The translations under genes were made by a program, and so were the position numbers. A stretch of 64,000 bases of DNA from an uncultured Pseudanabaenaceae cyanobacterium (GTDB lineage: Bacteria > Cyanobacteriota > Cyanobacteriia > Pseudanabaenales > Pseudanabaenaceae): NCBI GenBank assembly GCA_937927915.1, contig CALGKB010000004.1, positions 542,901 to 606,900 of the forward strand. The letters run 5' to 3'. This document shows, in pieces, positions 42,690 to 51,876 of the stretch. The notes beneath the pieces are model-generated. The model worked only from the letters and a program-made list of their open reading frames with translations. It was not told the DNA's origin and made no database searches. Position 1 is the first letter of the stretch. Every line of letters begins with the position of its first letter.

Positions 42690-43750
42690 CCTAAGCGTTC
42701 CCCTGTTGCAGGCGCAAAAAAATATAACCGATCGGAGCTAAAATACACCTTCTCCCCCAAGCCTGGGTCTGCCACTTTCACCACAATTTCTGTTTGAGGA
42801 CAACCCCTAAGGGCAGCGTGCACCAAGATTTCCGCCCCTAGCAACTCCGTCAATTTAATGTCTACTGTTAACCCCAACTTTGTCTCTGGGGAAAAGCGCA
42901 GGTCCTGCGGTCGAATACCCACTTCTATGGGTTGCCCGATGGGGACTGGTGCTGCCGTTGCTAAAATCTGTTCCCCAATTTTAATCCCCTCTGGCGTAAC
43001 TACTCCCGGCAAGATATTCATGGGGGGATTGCCGATAAAGGTAGCTACCATGCGGTTAGCGGGCTGTTGATAAATGGTCTGGGGTGTCCCCACCTGCTGA
43101 ATCTGACCCTGGTAGAGCACTACCATCCGATCGGCAAGAGTCATTGCCTCTACTTGGTCATGGGTGACATAGACCATTGTGGTTTGCAGTTGGCGGTGCA
43201 GGAGTTTTAGTTCTGCCCTCGTGTTGTCCCGCAGTTGGGCATCTAAGTTGGACAGGGGTTCATCTAATAAAAAAACCTGGGGCTGCCGCACGATCGCTCT
43301 TCCCAGTGCCACCCTCTGTTGTTGTCCGCCGGAGAGTTGGCTAGGTTTGCGCTGCAGTAAACTTTCTAAGCCTAGAGATTTTGCCACCGCCTGTACCCGC
43401 TCCCTAATTGTCCCCTTGTCCAGTCCCCGCAACCGCAGACTAAAACTGAGATTTTCCGCTACCGTCATATGGGGGTAAAGCGCATAATTTTGGAAGACCA
43501 TCGCCACATCCCTGTCTCTGGGGGGGAGGTCATTCACCTTTTTTTCCCCTATGTATATCTCTCCACTCGTAGGCGTTTCTAACCCCGCAATCAAGCGCAA
43601 AATTGTACTCTTGCCACAACCCGATGGACCCACCAAGGTACACAGCTCCCCGTCCCCAATCTCTAAATCGATCGCGCCCAATTGGTAAGCCCCTGGTTGT
43701 CCTGGGGACTGCCACCGCTTGGTAACCCCCCTCAGTTTGACCGCCGCCAT
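42686..43750 (-). CDS. MalK/UgpC-type ABC transporter ATPase
   Basis: 354 residues from ATG 43748-43750 (overlap TGATG with the response regulator stop; a TTG one codon earlier is possible). Walker A GPSGCGKST, signature LSGGQQQRVALGRA, Walker B VFLLDEPLSNLD, H-loop VYVTHDQ, and a C-terminal OB-type domain (from PPMNILPG, IEVGIRPQDLRF). The family energises sugar or glycerol-phosphate importers. No permease is nearby, so it is probably a shared ATPase. Confidence 0.92.
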   Translation of the reverse strand: MAAVKLRGVTKRWQSPGQPGAYQLGAIDLEIGDGELCTLVGPSGCGKSTILRLIAGLETPTSGEIYIGEKKVNDLPPRDRDVAMVFQNYALYPHMTVAENLSFSLRLRGLDKGTIRERVQAVAKSLGLESLLQRKPSQLSGGQQQRVALGRAIVRQPQVFLLDEPLSNLDAQLRDNTRAELKLLHRQLQTTMVYVTHDQVEAMTLADRMVVLYQGQIQQVGTPQTIYQQPANRMVATFIGNPPMNILPGVVTPEGIKIGEQILATAAPVPIGQPIEVGIRPQDLRFSPETKLGLTVDIKLTELLGAEILVHAALRGCPQTEIVVKVADPGLGEKVYFSSDRLYFFAPATGERLG

Positions 43751-44484
43751 CAATTGATCCCCGTATAGGGACGTAAGCGATAGCCAATTCCCCGCACCGT
43801 CTCGATAAAATCGGGGGGCGCACCCACCGCCATTAGTTTATTTCTAATAGATAAAATGTGTGCCTTCACCGCATATTCCGTTGGAGGGTCATCCTGGTCC
43901 CAGAGCCGTTCCAAAATGGCGTTGCGCGTGAGGATATTTCTACCACTGGCAATTAGAAGTTCTAGCACCTCAAACTCTTTGCGGGTAATGGGCACCTGTT
44001 TCTGCTGATAGGTCACCTCCCGCGTCGTTGTATTTAGTTTTAACCGCCCCCACTTCATAATCGTACTGGCAGGTTTTTCCACTGGCACATGGGCAATGGG
44101 CGGAGGAGTAAATTCAAAAATACGCCTTTCCCACACCCGCAGGCGGGCAAACAACTCCAACAGATCGATCGGTTTAGTCATGTAGTCATCCGCCCCCGCA
44201 TCGAGACCCAGAACTTTATCGGTAATAGTTTTGCGGGCAGTGAGCATAATAATCGGCATAGTGTAACCCTTGTGGCGCAGGCGGCGGCATAGCCCAATTC
44301 CATCCAGTTTGGGGAGCATAATATCCAAAAGTAGGAGGTCAAATTTTTCCTGGGTACATTTTTCCCAACCCTCTTCTCCATCTGCTGCTAGTTCCACGTT
44401 GTAACCCCGATCCCGCAACGCCTCCATCAAAGCTTCGCCGGACTCAGCGTCATCCTCTACCAGCAGGATTTTTAACTTGTTCAT
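43750..44484 (-). CDS. OmpR/PhoB-family response regulator
   Basis: 244 residues. Receiver domain MNKLKILLVEDDAESGEAL with phosphorylation site DLLLLDIMLPKLDG (Asp about 55), conserved T (MLTARK) and K (MTKPIDL). The C-terminal winged helix (MKWGRLKLNTTTREV to RGIGYRLRP) is of OmpR type. No partner kinase is adjacent. The stop overlaps the ABC ATPase start, suggesting an operon. Confidence 0.92.
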   Translation of the reverse strand: MNKLKILLVEDDAESGEALMEALRDRGYNVELAADGEEGWEKCTQEKFDLLLLDIMLPKLDGIGLCRRLRHKGYTMPIIMLTARKTITDKVLGLDAGADDYMTKPIDLLELFARLRVWERRIFEFTPPPIAHVPVEKPASTIMKWGRLKLNTTTREVTYQQKQVPITRKEFEVLELLIASGRNILTRNAILERLWDQDDPPTEYAVKAHILSIRNKLMAVGAPPDFIETVRGIGYRLRPYTGIN

Positions 44485-44651
44485 TGTGCTCTTGTCGTTT
44501 TCCTTACGAATTTATAGCTCTGTCACCCAACTTCGATTATAGGATATTTCACTGCTGCCTGGAAGGGGAGTTAATTAACTGTAAATAAAGTGTTGTATTA
44601 ACTGCATCGCCACCCCAAATCTGCTCTAGGATTAGCTTCTGTCCCTGCCAG

Positions 44652-45878
44652 CTACTGCGAGAGAAACTGTCCTTCCAAAAAACCCTGGGCTAATAAGTCA
44701 GTGGCTGCCTTGACGGGCAATGGGGGAGAAAATAGAAATCCCTGCCCATAGTCGCAGCCCATTGTTCTTACCTTAGTGAGCTGTTCCACTGTTTCGATCC
44801 CCTCGGCAATTACTTCTACACCCAGGCTATCGGCAAGCAGATGGATAATATTAGCAATGATCCAATTTTTCTGCTGAATAAAGGTGCGATCGATTTTAAT
44901 AACATCAATGGGGAATTCTTGTACACGGCTAAGAGAAGAATAGCCAATACCAAAGTCATCGAGGCAGATTTTTACCCCCAATTCTCGCAGTTGCTGCAGC
45001 TGATAAATAGCCCGATCGACATCAGTAATAATATCACTTTCCGTGATTTCCAGTTTAATTTGACTGGGGGACACCCCGGTTACATTCAGTCCATTTTCAA
45101 TTACAGCGATAAACTGGGGATCAAGGAGTTGACTACCCGCCACATTTATACTGACCATAAGCTGGGGATAAATTTTATGCCACAGGCTCAACTGTAACAT
45201 CGATCGTTGGGCGACCCAGGCACCAATGTTGTTAATTAAGCCCGTTTGTTCAGCAATGGGAATAAAATCAACCGGTGAAACCCTGCCCCGTTTGGGGTGT
45301 TGCCAGCGCAAGAGCGCTTCAAAACCGCTGATCTTATTGTCCAGAATACACACGATCGGTTGGTAGTAGATTTCCAGTTCTTGGTTAGGCACAGCCTGGC
45401 AGAGATCATTGTATAAATCCCGATCGATATTGAAATATTCCTGAATTTTAGTTTGCAGAGTTTGATTTTCTACCAGCAGTTGCCGCTGTAATCTGTAGAG
45501 AGAAATATGGGTATTAACTCTAGCAATTACTTCCTCAATTTGAAAAGGTTTGGTAATGTAGTCTACGGCGCCCAGACTAAAACCATGTACTACATCTTGA
45601 ATATCATTGAGGGCGCTGATAAAAATAATAGGAATATCCTTGAGGCGGGCATCCAGCTTCAAAATCTGGCAGAGTTCGTAGCCACTCATACCAGGCATAC
45701 TGACATCCAGCAGGATTAAATCCGGCAGGACAGATTGCAGCAATTCCAAGGCCATTTGGGCACTATAGGCGGAAATTAACTCAAAGCCTCGGCGGGCGAG
45801 AATATTGGTCAGCAGGCGGACATTGTCGGGCATATCGTCCACCACTAAAATTTTGGCGGGTGAGAATTTACTCATCAT
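44652..45878 (-). CDS. Receiver-EAL cyclic di-GMP phosphodiesterase
   Basis: 408 residues. Receiver domain (KILVVDDMPDNVRL, LPDLILLDVSMPGMSG, TKPFQ), then a linker, then an EAL domain: FEALLRWQHP, LEITESD, CLDDFGIGYSSLS, IKIDRTFI, AEGIET and DYGQGFLF. The EAL, DDFG and E-T-E residues needed for c-di-GMP cleavage are present. AGGAG lies upstream of the ATG at 45878. The HD-GYP gene at 3780 is a second c-di-GMP-degrading candidate. Confidence 0.92.
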   Translation of the reverse strand: MMSKFSPAKILVVDDMPDNVRLLTNILARRGFELISAYSAQMALELLQSVLPDLILLDVSMPGMSGYELCQILKLDARLKDIPIIFISALNDIQDVVHGFSLGAVDYITKPFQIEEVIARVNTHISLYRLQRQLLVENQTLQTKIQEYFNIDRDLYNDLCQAVPNQELEIYYQPIVCILDNKISGFEALLRWQHPKRGRVSPVDFIPIAEQTGLINNIGAWVAQRSMLQLSLWHKIYPQLMVSINVAGSQLLDPQFIAVIENGLNVTGVSPSQIKLEITESDIITDVDRAIYQLQQLRELGVKICLDDFGIGYSSLSRVQEFPIDVIKIDRTFIQQKNWIIANIIHLLADSLGVEVIAEGIETVEQLTKVRTMGCDYGQGFLFSPPLPVKAATDLLAQGFLEGQFLSQ

Positions 45879-46024
45879 GTAAATGTACTCCTAACTTATA
45901 GTATCCTGTGATGTTGTCAGTTGCGCTATTTTCCTTGTCAACGCACAAAAAGGGGAGGTTGTCTAGGGCTTGTATAATCAGCGAAAGGGAATTTTAATTA
46001 GAGGAGGACTATTGGCAGTCGGTC

Positions 46025-46555
46025 ATGAGTAGTACTCCGGAAGTAAACTGTCCCCAAGCGCCCCAGTGCGCCGAAAATCAGAGATTGCTCATGGAGTGTC
46101 AAGCCAAGTTGCACCAATATCAATCCCTCTTGGAGCAGCAGGAGAGTCGCAACCAGTTTCTGCGGGAGCGGGTGCGGTTACTGGAGGAAGAATTGCTGGC
46201 AAAGAAGGAGGAACTGGCGATCTCCCAGAGTACCTGCGAGGATTTACGTAATCGACTAAAGCGGGAACAACATCAGTGCTCCCAACTCAAGGCTGCCTTG
46301 GAACGCTGTATTGATGTGCCCACCACCATCTCCACCCCTCCCCCCAAAGGTGACCCTGACCCTATCCCCGAAACTTCCTGGACAGATGTGGAGGCAATTT
46401 CTTTGCGGGAAGAGGAGCCGCCCCCTCCCCCCCCCCGCCCCCCTGCCGACCGCCGCTCTCCCTCCCCCCTCATCCGCCGTGACCGTGAAAAGCATCTATC
46501 TTCCTTTGCTGCTGTGGAACTACCACGCTTTCCCAAATTGCCCAAACCCCACTAA
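46025..46555 (+). CDS. Coiled-coil protein with proline-rich tail
   Basis: 176 residues. Residues 15-90 are a heptad-type coiled coil (LLMECQAKLHQYQSLLEQQE onward), followed by a proline-rich segment with PPPPPPRPP and basic patches. Four Cys near the start and end of the coil. No named family recognised; ends 4 bp before ruvA, so probably co-transcribed. Confidence 0.55.
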   Translation: MSSTPEVNCPQAPQCAENQRLLMECQAKLHQYQSLLEQQESRNQFLRERVRLLEEELLAKKEELAISQSTCEDLRNRLKREQHQCSQLKAALERCIDVPTTISTPPPKGDPDPIPETSWTDVEAISLREEEPPPPPPRPPADRRSPSPLIRRDREKHLSSFAAVELPRFPKLPKPH

Positions 46556-46559
46556 AACT

Positions 46560-47183
46560 ATGATTGGTTCTATCCGAGGTCGTGTTTTAGGTATTGAAAC
46601 CGATCGTAAACCTGTCAGTTGTCTTTTATATTTAGAAGTAGGAAATTTGGGCTATGATCTGCGTGTTACAGCACGTCATGCTAGTTCTTTAGTAGTCAAT
46701 GAAACGATACAACTATTTACCCATTTGCAGATCAGGGAGGAGGAGTTATTTCTATTTGGTTTTCCCAGCAAAGCGGAGCGGGATTTATTTCGGCAGTTAA
46801 TTCAAGTCTCAGGGGTAGGGACACATATGGCATTGGCACTTCTCCATACTTTGGGCTTAACAGATTTAGTAAAAGCGATCGTAACTTCTAACATTAGAGT
46901 TTTATGTTTGACCCCAGGGGTAGGGACCAAAACTGCAGAGCGATTAGCCCTAGAATTGCGCACCAAGTTAACAGATTACCGATCGGGAATCACAGCAACT
47001 CTACCCACAGCACTACAGGAAGATATAGAGATGACTTTATTAGCTTTAGGCTACACTAGTGAGGAAGTGACTAAGGCTATACAAGCCCTGGCAAATATGC
47101 CCCATTTACAGCAGACAGAGGCATTAGAGGAGTGGTTAAGGGCAGCGATCGAGTGGTTAACAAGGCAGGAGAAAAAGTTATGA
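46560..47183 (+). CDS. ruvA: Holliday junction branch migration protein RuvA
   Basis: 207 residues from ATG 46560, giving MIGSIRGRVLGIETD. Upstream in-frame sequence is the shadow of the proline-rich gene and is rejected. HhH motifs VSGVGTHMALALLHTLGL and TPGVGTKTAERLALELRTKL are conserved, and a helical domain III follows (LQEDIEMTLLALGYTSEEV). It binds Holliday junctions and recruits RuvB. ATGA overlap with glk. Confidence 0.95.
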   Translation: MIGSIRGRVLGIETDRKPVSCLLYLEVGNLGYDLRVTARHASSLVVNETIQLFTHLQIREEELFLFGFPSKAERDLFRQLIQVSGVGTHMALALLHTLGLTDLVKAIVTSNIRVLCLTPGVGTKTAERLALELRTKLTDYRSGITATLPTALQEDIEMTLLALGYTSEEVTKAIQALANMPHLQQTEALEEWLRAAIEWLTRQEKKL

Positions 47184-48202
47184 ATTATCTACTGGTGGGA
47201 GACATTGGGGGGACAAAGGGAGTTTTGCGGCTCATTGCCCAAGACCAGCAAATTCTTTACACCAACCGCTACACCATGCGGGATTTTACCAACCTGGAAA
47301 CACTAATAGAACAGTTCTTATCCGATGTAAAAACTCATCTGCACATTACAGAAAAACCTGCAGTTATTTGTTTGGGTATTGCTGGCAGTATCGTGGAAGA
47401 TAAATGCCACATGGTGAATTTAGGTTGGACAATCGATCGGCAGACTGTCGGTCGCAATTTAGGAGTTGCGAAGGTGAAATTTATCAATGATTTTGCCGCC
47501 GTGGGCTATGGTGTTTTGAGTTTGGGAAAAGAGGATGTATTAACACTACAGAATGTGCCATTCCAAGCAGAAGCTCCGATCGGTGTAATTGGGGCTGGTA
47601 CGGGCTTAGGAGAAGCATTTTTAATCCCACAGGCAGACGGATACAAAGTCTATCCTACTGAAGGCGGTCACACAGAATTTGCGCCCCGATCGGTACTAGA
47701 AATAGAGCTACTGCAGTACTTACAGAAAAAATTCCGAGAATTTAGACGTGTGTCTGTAGAGCGGGTAGTATCTGGACCAGGTATAGCCAATATCTATGAA
47801 TTTCTCCATCAGTATTATAGGGCAGAACACAATAAAATTTGCCAAGCAATTGCTGACAATAATCCCGATGTTCCTAGCTTAATTTCCGAGGCTGCCCACA
47901 CCAAAACTGATCCAACTGCCCTAGAAACGATCGGTATATTTTTAGACTGCTATGCCAGAGAAGTAGGGGATTTTGCCCTCAAACTTTTGGCCTACGGTGG
48001 TGTTTACATTGCAGGGGGAATTCTGCCCAAGTTATTGCATTTAGGTTTAGTGGATCAAAACAAATTTTTAGCCACCATCAAAGACAAGGGTAGAGTTAGT
48101 CATTTACTTGATGCTATTCCCTTCCATATTACTCTCAACCCTGAAGAAGTGGGGTTATTAGGCGCAACCAGACTAGCCACAGCTTTGGCAAAGGGCAATT
48201 AA
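47180..48202 (+). CDS. glk: Glucokinase
   Basis: 340 residues from ATG 47180. Begins MNYLLVGDIGGTKGVLRL with the ATP phosphate-1 motif GDIGGTK. The glucose-binding and catalytic segment FINDFAAVGYG, the GAGTGLGEA loop and GGHTEFAPRS fit the bacterial Glk family. Phosphorylates glucose to glucose 6-phosphate. The 3' end overlaps the CRISPR-operon terminal gene by 30 bp, tail to tail. Confidence 0.93.
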   Translation: MNYLLVGDIGGTKGVLRLIAQDQQILYTNRYTMRDFTNLETLIEQFLSDVKTHLHITEKPAVICLGIAGSIVEDKCHMVNLGWTIDRQTVGRNLGVAKVKFINDFAAVGYGVLSLGKEDVLTLQNVPFQAEAPIGVIGAGTGLGEAFLIPQADGYKVYPTEGGHTEFAPRSVLEIELLQYLQKKFREFRRVSVERVVSGPGIANIYEFLHQYYRAEHNKICQAIADNNPDVPSLISEAAHTKTDPTALETIGIFLDCYAREVGDFALKLLAYGGVYIAGGILPKLLHLGLVDQNKFLATIKDKGRVSHLLDAIPFHITLNPEEVGLLGATRLATALAKGN

Positions 48203-48457
48203 ACTCGCTGCCTTCTCCTGCAATTTAGTTAGATACTTTTGCCTATTTTCCTCCGATCGACTGGCTTTTAGTAGTGCTAAATCTGCTTGTATTAATTTAA
48301 TTAAACGGTGCATTTCTACATGGAAGCGTAAGCGATTGGGGTCTTGATCCGGCAGTATTTCTTCCCTAAAAAAAGACTCTACCCGAGTAAAATCTTGGTA
48401 GTTATTTGCCTGCCACTCCTTCACTAGGTTAATTAGTAGGAAATAGCGATCGGTCAT
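48173..48457 (-). CDS. Possible PatD-like small helical protein
   Basis: 94 residues, all helical: FHVEMHRLIKLIQADLALLKASRSEENRQKY... has the R/HxLxLLxxDxxxLxxAR pattern seen in PatD-type (heterocyst frequency control) proteins. It overlaps the CARF gene stop by 4 bp (ATGA), so it is the last gene of the type III CRISPR operon. Link to PatD is by pattern only. A CRISPR role is not established. Confidence 0.5.
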   Translation of the reverse strand: MTDRYFLLINLVKEWQANNYQDFTRVESFFREEILPDQDPNRLRFHVEMHRLIKLIQADLALLKASRSEENRQKYLTKLQEKAASLIALCQSCG

Positions 48458-49776
48458 AAATTTAATAACAAGTTATCTAATGTACTGAGATCACTAATAA
48501 ACTGCGGCGCTTCCTGCAATTTACTATCCACACAAACGCCAAGCCCCTCCTGGATAAAGGCTATGACACAAGCAGCAAATTCTTTGTATCTCTCCTCCGT
48601 AATGGGGCTAAAACCATGTGCCATAAGAGAATAATTACGCGTTGCCAAAGCATCTTTAATCTTACCTCTATACTGGTCATACACGCTTCCTAAGGGGTCA
48701 TTAAGCTCACTGAGTAACTCATAGGCACGCTGTAAACCTAATTGCACCTTGCCATCTGTTGAACGCAACTCATCATACTTTGACTGCAAACTTTCTGGCA
48801 ATTTACTAGTTTCTATGTTCCCTGTCTTTAAGTCATACTGTAAGAGAAGGCGTAGTTGAGCTAGTAATTCCAACGATCGGTAGAGACGACCCACAGCATC
48901 ATCATAACGCCTTTGTACTTTCCGCCGTTCTGCATTTAGTAATAAATCTTGCAGCACTTCGTAACCGTGCCCTTTCATCCGGTCATCACTCTTAAAATCA
49001 GGGTCTAACAAATTACGGCTAAACATTACTTTCTTCAGGAAAAGGCCATAATCTCGAAAGCCTTTCATGTAGGGTTTCAGTCGCTGCCAAGCCCCGTTGT
49101 GGTCAAATATGTCCCACAAATCAAAAGCCCTACAAAGATCAATATACATATCTATCCGCTGCTCATTTAACTGATAATTAGCTATTAATTGTGTCAAGTA
49201 ATTTACCGCAGCACTGTAGTTAAACTCTCTGAGATAGCGATCAATATGCTGCTTCAACAGACGCTTAACAGACATCCCAATCGTGCGGGCTTTCTTCGTC
49301 CTCTCTTCTCCCTCCACTTTGATAGTATTAGTTCTAGCAGTGTTAGTAGTAATCATCAACTCCACCTCGTAATCTAAGCTAGCGACAACGAGAGCCGCTG
49401 ACATGGTTTTTGTACCGCATGTATAATCAGCAAAAATATTTGCCTCTCGATTTTCAGCACGTACTCTTTCCAAACCCTCGGTAATTTTTGTGTAGCACTC
49501 TGACAGATCATCAGGGTCATCAATAAGAATTACATCCCGATTGGGGTCAAACTTATCACGAATTTCTGCTTGCGTAGGAATATTAGGCAATTTTTCCACC
49601 ACATCCCCCTTTCTTATTTCGCAGGGTTTCCCCTCCCCTGTCACTTGATCAACAGAACCCTTCCCTTTTTTGTGACTGGAACAGATAAAAACTACCCGAT
49701 CGGATTTCACAGTTTTGATAGCAGTGACAACAGGTTGCGAAGAACCACCGACAGTAATAAATAGGACTTTAGTCAT
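48454..49776 (-). CDS. CARF-domain CRISPR effector, TIGR02710-like (Csm6-type)
   Basis: 440 residues. CARF Rossmann domain: VLFITVGGSSQPVVTAIKTV and IFADYTCGTKTMSAALVVASL, the signature of the TIGR02710 group. In most members the second motif is DYTGGTK; here it is DYTCGTK. The C-terminal HEPN-like region carries RNYSLMAHG (R-x6-H), a HEPN RNase motif. It is expected to bind cyclic oligoadenylate made by Cas10 and cleave RNA. Coupled by overlap to the PatD-like gene. Confidence 0.85.
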   Translation of the reverse strand: MTKVLFITVGGSSQPVVTAIKTVKSDRVVFICSSHKKGKGSVDQVTGEGKPCEIRKGDVVEKLPNIPTQAEIRDKFDPNRDVILIDDPDDLSECYTKITEGLERVRAENREANIFADYTCGTKTMSAALVVASLDYEVELMITTNTARTNTIKVEGEERTKKARTIGMSVKRLLKQHIDRYLREFNYSAAVNYLTQLIANYQLNEQRIDMYIDLCRAFDLWDIFDHNGAWQRLKPYMKGFRDYGLFLKKVMFSRNLLDPDFKSDDRMKGHGYEVLQDLLLNAERRKVQRRYDDAVGRLYRSLELLAQLRLLLQYDLKTGNIETSKLPESLQSKYDELRSTDGKVQLGLQRAYELLSELNDPLGSVYDQYRGKIKDALATRNYSLMAHGFSPITEERYKEFAACVIAFIQEGLGVCVDSKLQEAPQFISDLSTLDNLLLNL

Positions 49777-49782
49777 GGCATA

Positions 49783-50400
49783 TCACCTCAAAATAGGTTC
49801 AAACTTTTTTACTTCCTGTGTCTCGGGATGTAATGCAGTGATCCTGACCCGTAATGTCTGACCTTCATGTAAAAGCTTTTCTTTCACCAACTTCGGCATT
49901 TTTTCAGTTAGCTTTTTGTTAGTCCCTATCTCGTCTAGGACTAGCTCAAAAGTGATTTTATTGCCATCAATTTTTGTCACTGTAGCCTCTACAATTTCCC
50001 CCACTTGGTAAATAGAATTGGTTTTAACTGTATTTTGGGGCTTTGGCATCTCATACCTTCTTCTATCTTCTGGAATGTCTTTATAAAACCTCATCAGTCG
50101 CACAGTCCAACCTAAAATTTCTAGCAGAGTTTGTGGTGAAATTGATAGATTTTTGAACTGTTCCTTGCATAATTGCTCTATATTTGAGTAATCACCAGCT
50201 GTTTTGCTGCTGTGACCAACTCTGTTACCTTCCCTAACCAATATATGGAGGTAGCGGAAAAATTTTTCTATGGTGACTTCCCTAGCCACCCGCAAATAAG
50301 CAATGACTTTCCCTACTTCGTTAACATCAACTTTTTTAGCTACTAATTCAATAGCCAATTTATGAGCTATAACCCAATTTTCTTCTGGAAACTCATACAT
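49783..50400 (-). CDS. Unknown helical/OB-like protein of the type III operon
   Basis: 205 residues. The N-terminal ~115 residues are helical and basic (FFRYLHILVREGNRVGHS, LLEILGWTVRLMRFY) with a small-subunit look. The last ~75 residues (YQVGEIVEATVTKIDGNKITFELV ... LRVRITALHPETQEV) are beta-rich and resemble an S1/OB RNA-binding fold. No catalytic motif. Tightly packed between RAMP and CARF genes. Family unknown to me. Confidence 0.6.
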   Translation of the reverse strand: MYEFPEENWVIAHKLAIELVAKKVDVNEVGKVIAYLRVAREVTIEKFFRYLHILVREGNRVGHSSKTAGDYSNIEQLCKEQFKNLSISPQTLLEILGWTVRLMRFYKDIPEDRRRYEMPKPQNTVKTNSIYQVGEIVEATVTKIDGNKITFELVLDEIGTNKKLTEKMPKLVKEKLLHEGQTLRVRITALHPETQEVKKFEPILR

Positions 50401-50403
50401 AAT

Positions 50404-51396
50404 CTAATACACCCCCTGTGGTGGTTTACGATTGGTTGGGTACTGCAGTATTTCGGCAAGTTGCTGTAATTGTTCCTTTAATACATAGGACGAAGATTGG
50501 GACAAAGCAAAGTTTGTTAACTCCTCTATCTTCTGTATCAATTTATCACCTTGTAGTGTTGGATTACTGTCATCTTGGTAGGATGTATATCTGTACTTAA
50601 CTGCATCACTACTATACAGCTGCATAGCCGTTATTTCGATTTTTGCCGACCCCATTCCGATCGGTTTTCCTGCACCAATTTTAAGAGCAAAGGGATAGTT
50701 TTTGTGTTGTCCTAGGGATATAAGTAGTGTTCCCAGTTCCTCTGTTTTGAGATTTAGAAAGTAAATTTTAGACTTAAATAAAGACCGTTGCACTGCCTGT
50801 TGTACTGAAACACCTCTAGTAGATGTCCCTACTTCAGAAAAATGGTAGTAGAACTTGCGACCAATAGGTTTTTTGCGGGAATCATACTTTGGTGTATAGA
50901 GAGAAGGTATAAAGCCCAATTCTATCTTATCACTTTCACATTCTGCATCAGTAAATCGAAGCAGGCTTTGCCAGTTCATTGCCCCAAATACTCTACTAGC
51001 AGGACAAAGTTTATTCTTATCTTTGCAAGGCTTTCTGTCTTCCAGAGGGTAGTTTTTATCTTTTATAACAGCTAATGTACTGTTTGTAATTGCTTCATAG
51101 ATCGATCGGATACAACCTTTGAGGGAACTACCTTGAATAATCAAGCGCTTATCTTTACTCTTGGGCATTGGTTTTACTAGAGGAACTTTCAATCCCAAAT
51201 CCTCCCCCAACATTATCACTCCTGTAGAAGTATGAATGGGTTTCTCTGCAGTTAGCTTTAGTTCAAGTACCCCGTGATAATAATTCTGCTCAGGTTGATA
51301 GCGATCGTGGGTAGTCGGCTTATTTAATTTGGGCTTCTCTAGCGGAAATTTAACAAAGTCGTAGGGTTTTACAGCTTGCTGTACAGACATACTCAT
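50404..51396 (-). CDS. RAMP-family (Cas7-type) CRISPR protein
   Basis: 330 residues. RAMP motifs: ELKLTAEKPIHTSTGVI (first strand), LIIQGSSLKGCIRSIYEAI (G-S-S-L-K-G helix loop), and CPASRVFGAM (a Cys-rich loop with FG). GAGKPIGMGSAKIEI is the glycine-rich closing loop. It should be a backbone subunit of the crRNA-guided complex. The insert between CKDKNKLCPA resembles a small zinc knuckle. ATGA overlap with the csx19-like gene upstream. Confidence 0.8.
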   Translation of the reverse strand: MSMSVQQAVKPYDFVKFPLEKPKLNKPTTHDRYQPEQNYYHGVLELKLTAEKPIHTSTGVIMLGEDLGLKVPLVKPMPKSKDKRLIIQGSSLKGCIRSIYEAITNSTLAVIKDKNYPLEDRKPCKDKNKLCPASRVFGAMNWQSLLRFTDAECESDKIELGFIPSLYTPKYDSRKKPIGRKFYYHFSEVGTSTRGVSVQQAVQRSLFKSKIYFLNLKTEELGTLLISLGQHKNYPFALKIGAGKPIGMGSAKIEITAMQLYSSDAVKYRYTSYQDDSNPTLQGDKLIQKIEELTNFALSQSSSYVLKEQLQQLAEILQYPTNRKPPQGVY

Positions 51397-51875
51397 TCCT
51401 CCACAGTTAACGCCACAAAGTGCACTACATAGGTGTAGTGATCATAAAAGTAACGTTGCTTAATCTTGATTGTATCAGATTCTACTTCCTCTCCGCCCTC
51501 CCTCAAAAACCTAAAACCCTTGGGAAATCTTTTGTTAGTTTGTTCATAAAAATTTGCAGAACGATCGAGGCAACGCCAATTGCCTTCTAGGGGTTGAAAG
51601 CCCCGATCAGTGTAGTCACCTCCCTTGGCAAGGAGTAAAATATCCCATCCATGTTGTTGTCTGTTACGGCGCCACCTTAGCTCCAGATTCTGGTTAAATA
51701 AATGTCCGTCTCCTTGAAAGAAATCTTGAGGCAAGTAAGTACATATACCACTGACATCGTGACTATACATAACAAAGTAGTAAGTGGGGGCAAAGAAATA
51801 TTTGCCTATCTCCAACTGTAAGTCATCAACTGTTAGGATAAACTTATGCCCTACAAAAGCTTGTACTCCCTTCAT
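51393..51875 (-). CDS. csx19: Csx19-like protein
   Basis: 160 residues, beta-rich: KYFFAPTYYFVMYSHDVSG, LELRWRRNRQQHGWDILLLA and a closing YDHYTYVVHFVALTVEE. The size, the E-L-R-W strand and position in a III-D-like operon fit Csx19, a III-D-specific subunit. The sequence family is divergent, so the call rests partly on context. One base separates it from the RAMP gene upstream. Confidence 0.5.
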   Translation of the reverse strand: MKGVQAFVGHKFILTVDDLQLEIGKYFFAPTYYFVMYSHDVSGICTYLPQDFFQGDGHLFNQNLELRWRRNRQQHGWDILLLAKGGDYTDRGFQPLEGNWRCLDRSANFYEQTNKRFPKGFRFLREGGEEVESDTIKIKQRYFYDHYTYVVHFVALTVEE

Positions 51876-51876
51876 T

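Noticed and set aside
46311..46559. Longer ruvA start upstream of 46560
   Set aside because: The extra 83 residues are the shifted frame of the proline-rich gene; RuvA proteins begin MIGSIRG.
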